A DNA stretch of 64,000 nt from Amaranthus tricolor. Lineage: Eukaryota; Streptophyta; Magnoliopsida; Caryophyllales; Amaranthaceae. The stretch spans positions 3,313,057-3,377,056 of the forward strand of contig NC_080049.1 of NCBI RefSeq assembly GCF_026212465.1, in the 5' to 3' direction. Of the stretch, positions 23,440 to 33,900 are shown piece by piece. The notes under the pieces were generated by a model. That model was not told the origin of the DNA. It did not search any database and was given only the letters and a program-made list of their open reading frames with translations. A program made the translations under genes and the position numbers. Numbering within the stretch: position 1 is the stretch's first letter; every line of letters starts with the position of its first letter.

Positions 23440-24365
23440 AGTTTAGGACCTATTTAAGATTAATTGTAACAGTGATTTGGGTATTGTAAATTGATCATGA
23501 TGATTCAATGAATTAAGCTTTTATTTTTTCAATTTAATTTCTTTTGCAGGAACTGTAAATACACTTGTGTTTATGCAATGTGTATTGTGTTTTCTGTTTG
23601 CTATTTGTTGTTTTTGGCTATTTGGTGTGTTTGCTCTTTGCTGTGTCTTTGCTGTGTTTGATAAGGCTAGTAGCTATATGTTTGGTGTTTGCTGGGTTGT
23701 TTTTCTGTTTTCTGTGATTGCTGTTTGTTTTGGTTTTGGGATGTTGTTTGTTTTGGAATGTTTGATAAGCTAATGAATGTTTGATAAGGCTAGTAGCTGT
23801 ATCTAAGCATTCAGCAAGTTGCTGTCATACTCAACACAATGCACTTTGCACTTTGCACTTTGCTGTTTGTTCATGCTGAATGTTTTCATTCAACACTTTG
23901 CTTACATTGATACATGCTGGTTTTCATTACATGCTTACATTGATACAGCTGGTTTTCATTACATGCTTAACACAACCAGACTTCTTTAAACAAAATGATC
24001 TTAAACATACAGCAGCAACATTGATACAACTATTATACTTGATCAGACATACAGACATTCATCAACATACAACATCAACATTGAGCATGAACAATGATGT
24101 TAAACAAAATGATCTTAATCATTTAGCAACTTAACCTTTTGTTGCTTTGATACAAACATACAGCACAACACATACAGCATGTAATGAGTCAACTATTATA
24201 CAGCATATACTGATTCAACTCATTCATTAGCCATTTGAATCAACTCATTCTTACTGAATTAACTCTGATCTGAACATCCTTCTACAGCTATTTGAAGAAT
24301 GATAGGCTACTTCTCAAAACACAGTGAAGTACATGCTTGTTGATCCATTTTGGAGATAGCTGGCA
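23440..24365. other. Central spacer of the foldback MULE, non-coding
   Basis: Lies between the two convergent ORFs. It holds TG-rich sequence (23570-23780) and short direct repeats such as CTGGTTTTCATTACATGCTT (about 23930 and 23950) and 'GATAAGGCTAGTAGCT' (about 23660 and 23785). It probably carries the 3' UTRs of both ORFs. No domain-bearing ORF is present. Confidence 0.5.
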
Positions 24366-25706
24366 TCAACACACCTCTAAAGTTACCCAACCCTTCTCTT
24401 TTGGCTGCACTCCTTTGCCATCACTGGGATTACCATCAACACATATAATAGGCCTACAGCCAGCAACAAAACCCTCCTTACATGCTGGCAAACATATGTA
24501 CATCCTTTGAAACAAGGGTGGAGGTGTGTCTATTCCGATGCATTTCACGATTGCAGTGCTTCCAGGGTTAAACCTCCTTATTGCTTCCGCATAATCCCAC
24601 ACCCTGCTATACTCTTCACTAGCATCACCAACTAACATTTTCTTTGCAATTCTTTTAGCCATGTAACACTTAGAGTACTTCACTTCACAACCTAACTTCC
24701 TGTTTACCCGTTTCTTAAATGCCTTTAATTCCCAATTTGGATTTTCCCTCCAATCCTGAATGTATTTCTCAGCTAAATACAAAGCAGTTACTTTATTATT
24801 TTGGTGTTGGTGACCACAAGTGTGCTCGGGAAAATAACTCCTTATTTGAAGTGTCTCCTCATCTTTCAATTTCACAGCATGAACCCTAAAACAACATTTC
24901 TTATCCTTCCCACAAACGCAGTTCACAATTCTAGCTTTCGATTTCACGCAATCGCATCTATTGTAGCAATACACAGTTATCCTATTTCTACCATTATGCA
25001 GGTAATAATAATTGTAACCACATTCAATAGCATGGTACCTTAACGCTTTTCTAAAGACATATGTAGAAGGAAACTTAAGGTCTAAAGACAAATTGATCTT
25101 ACCCTTAAAATCAACCTCAGGATTGAATGTAGGATAGCTTGCTATACCTTCATCATCAACATTCAATGCACCCAAATCAACATCATCATACTCCAGTTCA
25201 TCATCATTAACGTATATGTCTCTATTGTTTTCCTCATCAACCTCCTTATCTACTAACAATCTAATTTCATCATCACCTATAAACACATCATCGAGACCAT
25301 AAACTACATTTTCTGCAAACAAATCAGAATCATGCTCATATTCATCCTCATGACCGCAACTGTAATCATCATCACTACTATCCTCAAAATCAGAAAGTTG
25401 TTGCTGTAGGGTTAAACCTCTCTCAATTGGTGTAAGGTTTAGGGTTGAAATAGCATCTGAGTTATTTGTTTTAGATCTAGGGTTAGCACTTAAACATTCT
25501 TTATAACCCGTATATGTGTTTGGTGGTCCCATTTCCCCAACATCAACAACTATATTTGCTCTTTCCAGGTCATCCACAACCTCATGTGCCACATCATTTC
25601 TTTCAAGCTCCACCTCATCTGTCCTAACATTGACCAACTCATTTGCCAACTCAGAATGCTGCATTTTCGAAGAACTTCCTTTTTTCCAGATTTTCAATTT
25701 CTTCAT
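24366..25706 (-). CDS. Truncated MuDR-type transposase (446 aa, catalytic core missing)
   Basis: Residues 1-223 (acidic) are shared with the chimeric GRF ORF. After them comes the MuDR/plant-transposase DNA-binding module (about 205-300: YHAIECGYNYYYLHNGRNRI, a Cys-rich patch CDCVKS … CVCGKDKKCCF, then FPEHTCGHQHQNNKVT). The linker region follows (AEKYIQDW, KLGCEVKYSKCYMAKRIAKK). The transposase core begins with LFQRMYICLPACKEGFVAGC and RPIICVDG, where the Asp is the first catalytic residue of the DDE triad. The frame then leaves the family (NPSDGKGVQPKEKGWVTLEV) and stops. The second Asp, the Glu and the SWIM finger are absent. It may still bind element ends but cannot catalyse transposition. 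Confidence 0.85.
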   Translation of the reverse strand: MKKLKIWKKGSSSKMQHSELANELVNVRTDEVELERNDVAHEVVDDLERANIVVDVGEMGPPNTYTGYKECLSANPRSKTNNSDAISTLNLTPIERGLTLQQQLSDFEDSSDDDYSCGHEDEYEHDSDLFAENVVYGLDDVFIGDDEIRLLVDKEVDEENNRDIYVNDDELEYDDVDLGALNVDDEGIASYPTFNPEVDFKGKINLSLDLKFPSTYVFRKALRYHAIECGYNYYYLHNGRNRITVYCYNRCDCVKSKARIVNCVCGKDKKCCFRVHAVKLKDEETLQIRSYFPEHTCGHQHQNNKVTALYLAEKYIQDWRENPNWELKAFKKRVNRKLGCEVKYSKCYMAKRIAKKMLVGDASEEYSRVWDYAEAIRRFNPGSTAIVKCIGIDTPPPLFQRMYICLPACKEGFVAGCRPIICVDGNPSDGKGVQPKEKGWVTLEVC

Positions 25707-26269
25707 TTTACTGATTTATCTAATTTTAGGAACCATTATACATTATTCTCACACAACAATAATCAATTAACAAATTACAAGATAAAAAGAGGAAATTAAA
25801 TCCGAAAATAACAGTAGCCAAAGGAAGAAGTGAGCGAAATTAAAGACAAAATAAAATACAACAATGAAGAACAAAAACTTAATTGAGTAGTACTACATAC
25901 CTCTAAAGGTTAGATGCTTCAGCTGGAAGATGTTTCAAGGAAGAAGGGAGGGAATTCAAGAACTTTGAGAACCGGTTTTTTGGAAGAAGAAGAGGACATG
26001 TATGGATCTTTTGAAGAGCAGCAGCGAAGAACAACGAAGAACAGTACTGAATTGAAAAGCAGCAATGAAGAAGGTTCAAATATTAATGGGTCACGTGCGT
26101 CACACGTGAGAGTCAAACGTTAATTTGAACGGTCAAACTCTCATATCCGTTAAGAGGTAGTCTTTTGCAAACAAAAGCATTACATAAGGTAGTTTTTTGC
26201 AAAAAAAATTAAAAAAGGTAGTTTTTTGCAAATTCATGTATAGAATAGGTAGTTTGTTAGAATTTTCTC

Positions 26270-26270
<1 letters not shown>

Positions 26271-26317
<47 letters not shown>

Positions 26318-26427
26318 CATCAACAACAACAACAATAAGAATAAGAATAAGAATAACGATAACGATAAGAATGATGACGACGACGACGACGAGGAGAAGG
26401 AGGAGGAGGATGATGAGGATGATGATG

Positions 26428-26465
<38 letters not shown>

Positions 26466-26469
26466 CAGC

Positions 26470-26508
<39 letters not shown>

Positions 26509-26510
26509 AA
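26271..26510. repeat. Compound microsatellite (AAT, GAT, CGA, AGG units)
   Basis: Begins at the right end of the foldback MULE and runs to the start of the LINE. AAT arrays flank a mixed block (AATAAG, ACGAT, GACGAC, GGAGGA, GATGAT). ORFs here are simple-sequence artefacts. Confidence 0.9.
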
Positions 26511-29155
26511 GAAGAAGAAGCTGAAGGGGAGGCTAACCCTTTCTGAGCGGTCTTCCTCGTGGACGGCCTCTACCTCGTGCCATGGCTGTACAACAAAGAA
26601 TATTGCACGGCGAGAGAGAAGCTCATAGAGAGAGAAAGAAGAGAGAGAAACGATTCCAAGACTAAACCTACTCAATCTCAGTCTAAGCCTTCCCAAGCTT
26701 CTTCTGAACAATCTGTTTTACCCATTTCTGAAAATGAGCCGTTAATCCCAAATCACTCAATCCTGGCCGATCAAGGGACTTCTCTCTATGCTGGTTGGGT
26801 GTCTATGATAATACTTTGTTTTGTGTATTTTTTTCATTTCAATTTCGGTTTCATTAAGTAGAATTTTAGATTTAACTATATAACAATTAGAGAAATTACT
26901 TTTGTGTATGGTTCTAATGATAAAAATATTAGATTGGAGATGTTTGCGCAGCTCAAGAATGCAGCTAAGACAGTCAACATACTTTGGATTGTGTTAGGGG
27001 ACTTTGATTGTTTAGCTAACGTTAATGAAAGAAAGGGGCAAGTGGTGCGTTTGTTTGAGATTTCTCCCCTTAGATCTTATATGCATTGCTGTAATATTAA
27101 TGATATGAAATTCTCAGGGAGATTTTATATGTGGAAAACAAGCAAAGTGATGAAGCTTGGAAGGTGCATTACCCTGGAGTTGAAACTGTTTTCTTTCCTG
27201 AGGGAAATTTTGACCATTCTCCTATGATTGTTCAATTTTTCAAGCAAATTCTAAGAACAGCTCATTTCAAGTTCTGTAACTTCTGGGCTACTAAAAACAC
27301 GTTCCTTAATGTTGTCAAGGGTGTCTGGGCTACTGATCTTACTGGATATAGAAGCTATCAAGTAAATGTTTGTTTATATCTGTTGAGGAAGGCATTGAAG
27401 GAAAACTTCCACAAGTTTCCTATCCAAGTTAGGCTTGAGGAGGCTGAAGGAAACTTACAATGGCTCAGAATTTCTTACAAGAGAACCCAAGAGACCCTGC
27501 TCTTACAGATGAAGTGCAGGGTGCTCTCACTCTCAAAACAGCAAAGAAGGATTATGCTTCGTATGTTCAGCAGATCTCTAGAATCAAATGGCTCAAGTTT
27601 GGAGATGAGAACACCAAAGTCTCAGACACACAACGCATTAGAAATTCAGCAAGCTTTTACTTCCTTTTATTCTGACTTGCTATGTCATCTTAAGAGTGAC
27701 AGGAAGAAAATCAACATGAATATTATTCATGCTGGCCTTATTTTGTCTAATGCTACGCGATCTCAACTAGATTTATCATTTAGTAAGCAGGATATTAAGA
27801 GGGCTATGTGGAGTATACCTGATGACAAGGCCCCTGGCATGGATGGCTATAATAGTCGATTCTATAAAGCGGCTTGACCTGTTATTGGTGATGATGTAAC
27901 CTCCATAGTTCAAGAATTCTTTGCTACTGGAAAATTGTTGCGCGCTTGGAATACAACTGCTATATCTCTTATTCCCAAAACCAAGTGCCTTACTGTTCCA
28001 GGTGACTTTCGGCCAATACCTTGTTGTCACACTATTTACAAATGCATTTTCAAACTCATTTGTTCTAAGCTTAGTCCTATATTGAAGTATGTGATAAGTC
28101 AAAATCAGGGGGCTTTTGTTGCAGGGAGAAGAATTATCCATAATATCTTTTTGTGTCAATATATAATCCTGTCATTATTCAAGGAAGCATTATTCCCCCA
28201 GCTGTCTCATTAAAGTGGATTTGAGGAAGGCATATGATACGATGGATTGGTACTTCATAACGGATATGCTGTTTGCTTTCGGCTTTCCGGATCACTTTTT
28301 GAAGATTGTATTTACATGCATCTCCACCTCCACTTTCTCTTTGATTTTGAATGGCAAGCCTTTAGACTGCTTGAAAGCTAAGCATGGTTTACGACAAGAG
28401 GATCCAATGTTGCCTATCCTGTTTGTTATTGGCATGGAGTATTTGTCAAGAATGTTGAAGTGCGCTAGCTTTGATCCCTCTTTTAAATTTCACCCCGGAT
28501 GTGCTTCTTTAAAGCTTATGCATCTAAGCTTTGCGGATGATCTTATGCTTTTCTCAGCAGGTGAAGCTTTTTAAGGTTCGGGAAAATATCAGCGATTGGT
28601 TGAGTACTAGAAACTATGTTAATAACATAGTTTATAAAGATTTGTTGGGTTCTAAACCTATTGTGTCGTGGTGTAAAGTAGTCTGGAATAGGTGTTCTAT
28701 ACCTAAAGCACGATTTTTCTTTTGGATGGTTATGCTCAATAGGCTTAAGACGAGGGATAGGCTGAAGGCTGTTGGCGCTCTTGTTGATGATATTTGTCCT
28801 ATATGTGGTGAGGTCAGTGAATCCATTGATCATATATTTTTTTCGATGCCCATGGAGTTTTCAATGCCTTTGCCGCTTGAATTCATGGCTTCGGATGAAT
28901 ATCAGCTCACTCTCTTCTATGAAACCAAGCAAATGGAAAGTGTCCAAGTTTGAAAAGATGATTACTACTTCTTTATGCAGTCTCATTTATCAGATTTAGA
29001 AGGCTCATAATGTTTGTGTTTGGAATTTTTAGTTGGTTCTACCAAGTGTTTTGTTGAAGTCTGTGAAGAGCGATGTCAAGTATAAGATTTCTAGCCTGTA
29101 TCCTCAACACTTGAATGGTGTTGACCTTTCATTTTGAGCATTTTTTTTGCTTTGT
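26511..29155 (+). pseudogene. Degraded L1-type LINE: EN and RT remnants fused to zf-RVT
   Basis: Order on the + strand: a poor ORF1-like Ser/Gln/Lys segment (about 26640-26790); endonuclease remnant with VNILWIVLGDFDCLANVNER (about 26970-27030) and GRFYMWKTS; the pre-RT/RT part with WSIPDDKAPGMDGYNSRFYK (about 27810-27870), FRPIPCCHTIYKCIFKLIC, QNQGAFVAGRRIIHNI, VDLRKAYDTMDWYF, GLRQEDPMLPILFVIGMEYL and the catalytic SFADDLMLFSAGE (about 28530). Directly after SAGE the frame breaks. The sequence jumps to the zf-RVT region (VSWCKVVWNRCSIPKARFFF, ICPICG), so the RT thumb and several hundred residues are deleted. Multiple frameshifts; dead. Confidence 0.85.
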
Positions 29156-29189
29156 TTTTAGGCTTTGCCTGTTGGTGTTTGTAATTGCT

Positions 29190-30345
29190 TTGTTTTAAGC
29201 CTAAAAAGGAGGGGTGGGCTTGGAATTCAAAACTTGCAACTGTGGAACCTAGCAGCAGTAGGGAAAATAGCGTAGCACATCAGTACAATGCAGGACTCTT
29301 TATGGGTAAAATGGGTACGAGGTGTATGTGAAAGGTGGTAGATGAGACCTTTTCAACGCCCCCATCACAACGAGCTGGGTGATCAAAAAACTGTGTGGAG
29401 TTAAGGAGACTCTGAGGAACTGGATGAAAACCCCGAAGTACTCCATAGACATCGTCTACAAAGATCTAATGGGGACAACAAATAAAGTATGCTGGAAAAT
29501 GCAGTCTGGAACCGAGCTAGTATCCCCTGAAGCCGCTTCGTAGTCTGGCTCGCCTACCATAAAAGACTAAAAACAAAGCACAGGCTCAAAAGCATGGGAG
29601 TGGTGGATGAAGATATGTGCCCCATTTGTGGAGCTCAAACCGAAACGACTAAGCACCTCTTCTTCAATTGCAACTTCAGCTGTCAATGTGTGGAAGCCCG
29701 TAAAAGCTGGTTAGGGATTAATTGGAATGTCAGGAACATGAAAGACATGCTCTGAAAATACCGTATGCCTAAAGTTAAATCGCGACTCATAGCTGCAATA
29801 TTCAACAACCTTATATACGCTATCTGGAATGTTAGGAATGATGCGGTATGGCACAAGAGGGTATCAACAGTAGGGAGAGTAGTAGACACCATTAAAGTCG
29901 ATTCCAAAATCAGATTCGCCTCCTTATCCCTAACTCGGCCTATTACACTTTGGCTGAGAAGTCTATAGTGAAGCCTTTTCTTGTTTTTGTACTTGCTGCT
30001 TGTTTCTCCATGTGGTGACTGATGCAGCAAGGTCTTCGTGGGACAGCTCGTGCTGGCTTTTTGTTTCTTAGCTTAGCTTTGCTTGTTTAATTTTATCCAG
30101 TTTGTTGTAGCTATGCATGCCAAGCTCTTTTACCGTTGTGTGTGACTTTTTTTTTTAAGATATCCCAGGATCTCTCGTGCACATGAAGAGTGAGGTGGGA
30201 AAACTTTTCATAGAAGGTGGGCCTCACTTACACACTGATACAACTAATAAGGAGAACCCTGGACATCTGGGTTTATACCTTGATTGTAATTATTTTACTT
30301 TGTGTTAATAGAAAATTGTTTGACAAAAAAAATAGTAATGTAGTA
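29190..30345 (+). pseudogene. Second, 5'-truncated LINE fragment with 3' UTR
   Basis: Opens with KKGGLGIQNLQLWNLAAVGK at about 29205, contains stop-riddled zf-RVT sequence (CPICGAQTETTKHLFFNCNF at about 29619) and ends with an open C-terminal segment (AIFNNLIYAIWNVRNDAVWH, to 29968). Its 3' UTR includes GATATCCCAGGATCTCTCGT at about 30158, shared with the repeat at about 12285. It ends GTTTGACAAAAAAAATAGTA before an (AAT)n run. It lies head-to-tail behind the first LINE. Confidence 0.8.
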
Positions 30346-30368
30346 GCAATAATGATAATAATAATGAT

Positions 30369-30426
<58 letters not shown>
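30346..30426. repeat. (AAT)n microsatellite
   Basis: About 25 AAT triplets directly at the 3' end of the LINE fragment, probably grown from its tail. Confidence 0.9.
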
Positions 30427-30905
30427 TCTTAACTATTATTATTTATTGTTAATAAAAATATTACAATAACATTAACTATATGAAACCAAATAAGATTAAA
30501 TTAGACTAGCCAAATCAGATCAGACCGAACCAAATCAGAAAGATTCATATTAGATCAAATTAGACTAAATCAGACCCGATCAGAAAGATTCATATCAGAT
30601 CAGATTAGACTTAATCAGACCAAATTAAATCTCATATCAAATTTCAAATAAGACAAAGAGAACATGCCTTAAGATAAGTTCAACCAAAAAAAGAAAAAGA
30701 AAAAAATACAGCACCAATCCATTTGCCATTTAAACATGTACTTTTTCTTGGTCCCCATGACTTTTTCCATTTCACTGAATTCATAAAGTAAAATAGAGAT
30801 TAAAAGTGAAAATAAGTATATTAAGTGCAAAATTTAAAGAAAGTTAAAAATGCAGATTTAAATTTTGAATGCAGAAAACCAATACAGAATAAAGGCGATT
30901 TGCGG
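30427..30905. other. Region downstream of DDI1 with (AATCAGA)-like repeats
   Basis: Positions about 30490-30650 are built from ATCAGA/AGATC-like units with an internal direct repeat of CAGAAAGATTCATAT. The part adjoining 30905 is probably the DDI1 3' UTR. No gene is seen. Confidence 0.5.
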
Positions 30906-33900
30906 TCATCCAAAGAGAAACCCAGCAGCTTGATCTTCATTGCCATTGAAAAGCTTGAGGGCTTGTATGACATCGTTCCTTTCAAATCCTAGCTCAACAA
31001 GCCTTGCAACTTTGGCATCAAAATCAGAACCCTAAAGCGAGAGAACATCGAGTAAATATAGCGAAAATTAGTGCAGCATCCTGGGCCGTGCAAATGGCAT
31101 ATGATCATGGATGAAAGGATGTGTGATCTTTGAGGGTGATGCAAAAATGGTCATTGAAGCTCTCAAATATAAAGATTTCACAAACATGTCCTAGTGGAAT
31201 TTTGCTTTCATTTTATTTCACAGAAAACAATGGCGTAGCTTATAAATTAGCCCGTTAATGAGGTGTGGTTAGATGGCGGACCTACTTGGATCGCATATAT
31301 TGTAAGTCGGATTTGGTTTTTGAGCATCAATATATTTGTATATGCTTTACAATCAAAAGTCAAAACATTGAAAATCAATATTACTTGTTAAACTAAATTT
31401 CCTCTATGGTAAATTAGCTCAAATTACTAGCTAAACCAAATTCATTCTTTTACTCTTTTAAAAAGTGCATGTAAGTGATAAAAGGCTTATGCCTCAACCT
31501 CACATATTTGGAGTATGACTATTTATCTCACCCAATACTAATTTACTACCACCATTTCCTTGAAGTTGCAATTACACCACACTTCTCATTTGGGTAAAAT
31601 GTCTTACTTCCTCTATATTCACTTTTAATACTTGTAATGATACATTTTTCGAAGCAAAATTTGCCCAGCTTGTCCTTGGAATGTAACATAGTAATTTAAT
31701 GGGAAATTATCATTGGTAACCCTGTGTTATTGCAATTTATCTTTGGTACCCCTGTGTTTTTTCAATTATCAATGGTACCCCCAGTATATCATACTAATTA
31801 CATCCTTGATACTTTTTAAGTTTTTTTCCGTTATCTTACTGTTAAATCTTTTAAAAAACCAACCATGGTTAGTTTTCTATTTATTTTCTTTGGCTCTTCC
31901 TTTTCCCTCCTCACTCATACTTGCTTACTCTGTCTTCATCATCAACTTCCTGGGTTGAGTATGCCATTTCTGAAGCTCCTACAAAGCGTTTTCTTCATCA
32001 TTGCTGCTTTTCTTCCCATTGGAAAAGTTCCCTAATCCTTCTTCCGTTTTTGTCTGTACATGCAACTCGTTGTGTTGTTTGGGTTCTTGTCCTAAATTTC
32101 GTGATTAATGGTGCAATTTTTCTGATTTTTCGCCCTAAATTTTGCGATCATTAGGGTTTTGTTCGTGAATTATGTGTTTTTAAAGTGTTCTGAGTCCTAA
32201 ATTCAGTCCTAAACCCTAATGATTGCAAAATTTAGGGCGAAAAATTAGAACACTTTAAAAACACATAATTCACGAACAAAACCCTAATGATTGCAAAATT
32301 TAGGGCAAACAACCAGAACAATTGCACCATTAATCACAAAATTTAGGGCAAGAACCCAAACAACACAACAAGTTGCAAGTACGGACAACAACGGAAGAAG
32401 GATTAGGAAACTTATCAATGGGAAGAAAAGCAGCAATGATGAAGAAAACGCTTTGTAAGAGCTTTAGCAATGGCGTACTCAACCTAGGAAGTTGATGATG
32501 AAGACAGAGTAAGCAAGTATGAGTGAGGAGGAAAAGGAAGAGCCAAAGGAAATAAATAAGAAACTAACCATAGTTGTTTTTTATAAAGATTTAACGGTAA
32601 GATAACTGAAAAAACTTAAAAAGTGTCACAGTCGTAATTAGCATGATATGTTGGGGGTACCATTGATAATCGAAAAAACACAGGGGTATCAAAAATAAAG
32701 TGCAATATCACAAGGGTACCATTGATAATTTCCCTATTTTAATTGAAGCGCAGAGCATCTCACTTAACCACTTAGGATTTTTGACTAATTGAGGCCTAAT
32801 TTTCACTTTCTTATTATGCATTACATTGAGCTACTCCTATGGTGCAACTATAAAATTTTGGGAGATTCCACGAGGTTATCATGAATTTTTGGAACAAATA
32901 TACCTTTTGCATATGATCAGCACACTGGGAACAATGAAGACTTAAGCATTGAGGAACAGCATACTGAACCTAGACCAGCTCAAGTTAAGGAAGCTAATGT
33001 ACAAAGAGCTGAGGATCAGTTACTCAATACTATGAACATACATAATCCAGCCTTGAAGAAAGTATACATAGTCCTGTATCAGAAGATAATGAACAGCTGG
33101 GTGTTCCCAAACGCTGACAGAAGATAAGGAACAGCTGGGTGTTCCTAAATCCTGACAGTAGAATTATCACGCTCTATTTTAAGACGTCTAATATGACCGT
33201 TAGAAGTTAGGCGCCTTATTCTTGATTGTAAGCCGTTAAAGGATGAAAGCCAATTCTATAAATAAGGCTCTTCTCCACTTTGTAACAGACACATATTATT
33301 CAGTTTTAATTCATCTACGATTCTAGTAATCATTCAGAGAACAAGTTGTTCGTTTCTGTTTGCCATTTTCTGTTTGAGAGGTTGAGTGTATCAAGCCTTC
33401 AGAGATTCATACTTCTTCAAGATCACGTTGATCATTGCGAGAATTGTGAGGATTAAGGCCTTGCATTCTTTAGGGGAATCAGTGTCTTCTTCCAGGATAA
33501 GTAATCATTAAAGATTACTTAGAATTCATCATAAAATCGGCCAGTTGACCGAGAAATCGGTCCGTCCTTGACTGTCTGGTTATTAAGTGATTGAACAAGT
33601 TAATCATAATCGATCTTCCGCTGCAAACTTGTTCCAACTTGGTATCAGAGCCGTGTTCGAATAGGGACACGAAGTTAGGTTACAAAGGAAGCCAGGTAAT
33701 TGGTAATTTCGCGTTTTCTGAAAAGGGAAATCGAAAAATCAGGTATTTGTTCGCATTTTGTTTCAATCGGTAATCACAGGTATAAATTCAATTCTTCCTT
33801 GATATTAAATTCTGTGTTAAAGATTGTAGAATTCGATTTAATCATCACACGCATTTGATTGAAGGAAAGATTTCTGAAATCTAATTTTATTATCATTGCT

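Larger units (their letters stand above)
21811..26270. mobile_element. Foldback Mutator-like element with 1,234 bp inverted arms
   Basis: The left arm (21811-23044) and right arm (25037-26270) are inverted copies of equal length, starting AGAGAAAATTCTAACAAACT. They are nearly identical: the encoded N-terminal 223 residues differ at only two positions that I could see (K/E and N/D). Flanking (AAT)n is compatible with a 9 bp duplication but cannot prove it. The outer part (about 21820-21960) has repeated 'GCAAAAAACTACCTT' motifs. Each arm carries a promoter-side region plus the start of an ORF reading inward. Beyond the arms the ORFs diverge into a GRF zinc-finger protein (left) and a MuDR-type transposase N-terminus (right). 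The catalytic part is missing, so the element is non-autonomous. Confidence 0.9.

Noticed and set aside
26133..26711. 192-codon minus ORF and 143-codon plus ORF over the second microsatellite
   Set aside because: Simple-sequence artefacts extending into LINE remnants.
31921..32154. 77-codon ORF in the foldback element
   Set aside because: It lies inside one arm of the inverted repeat, has no family similarity I know and its mirror copy does not keep the frame.
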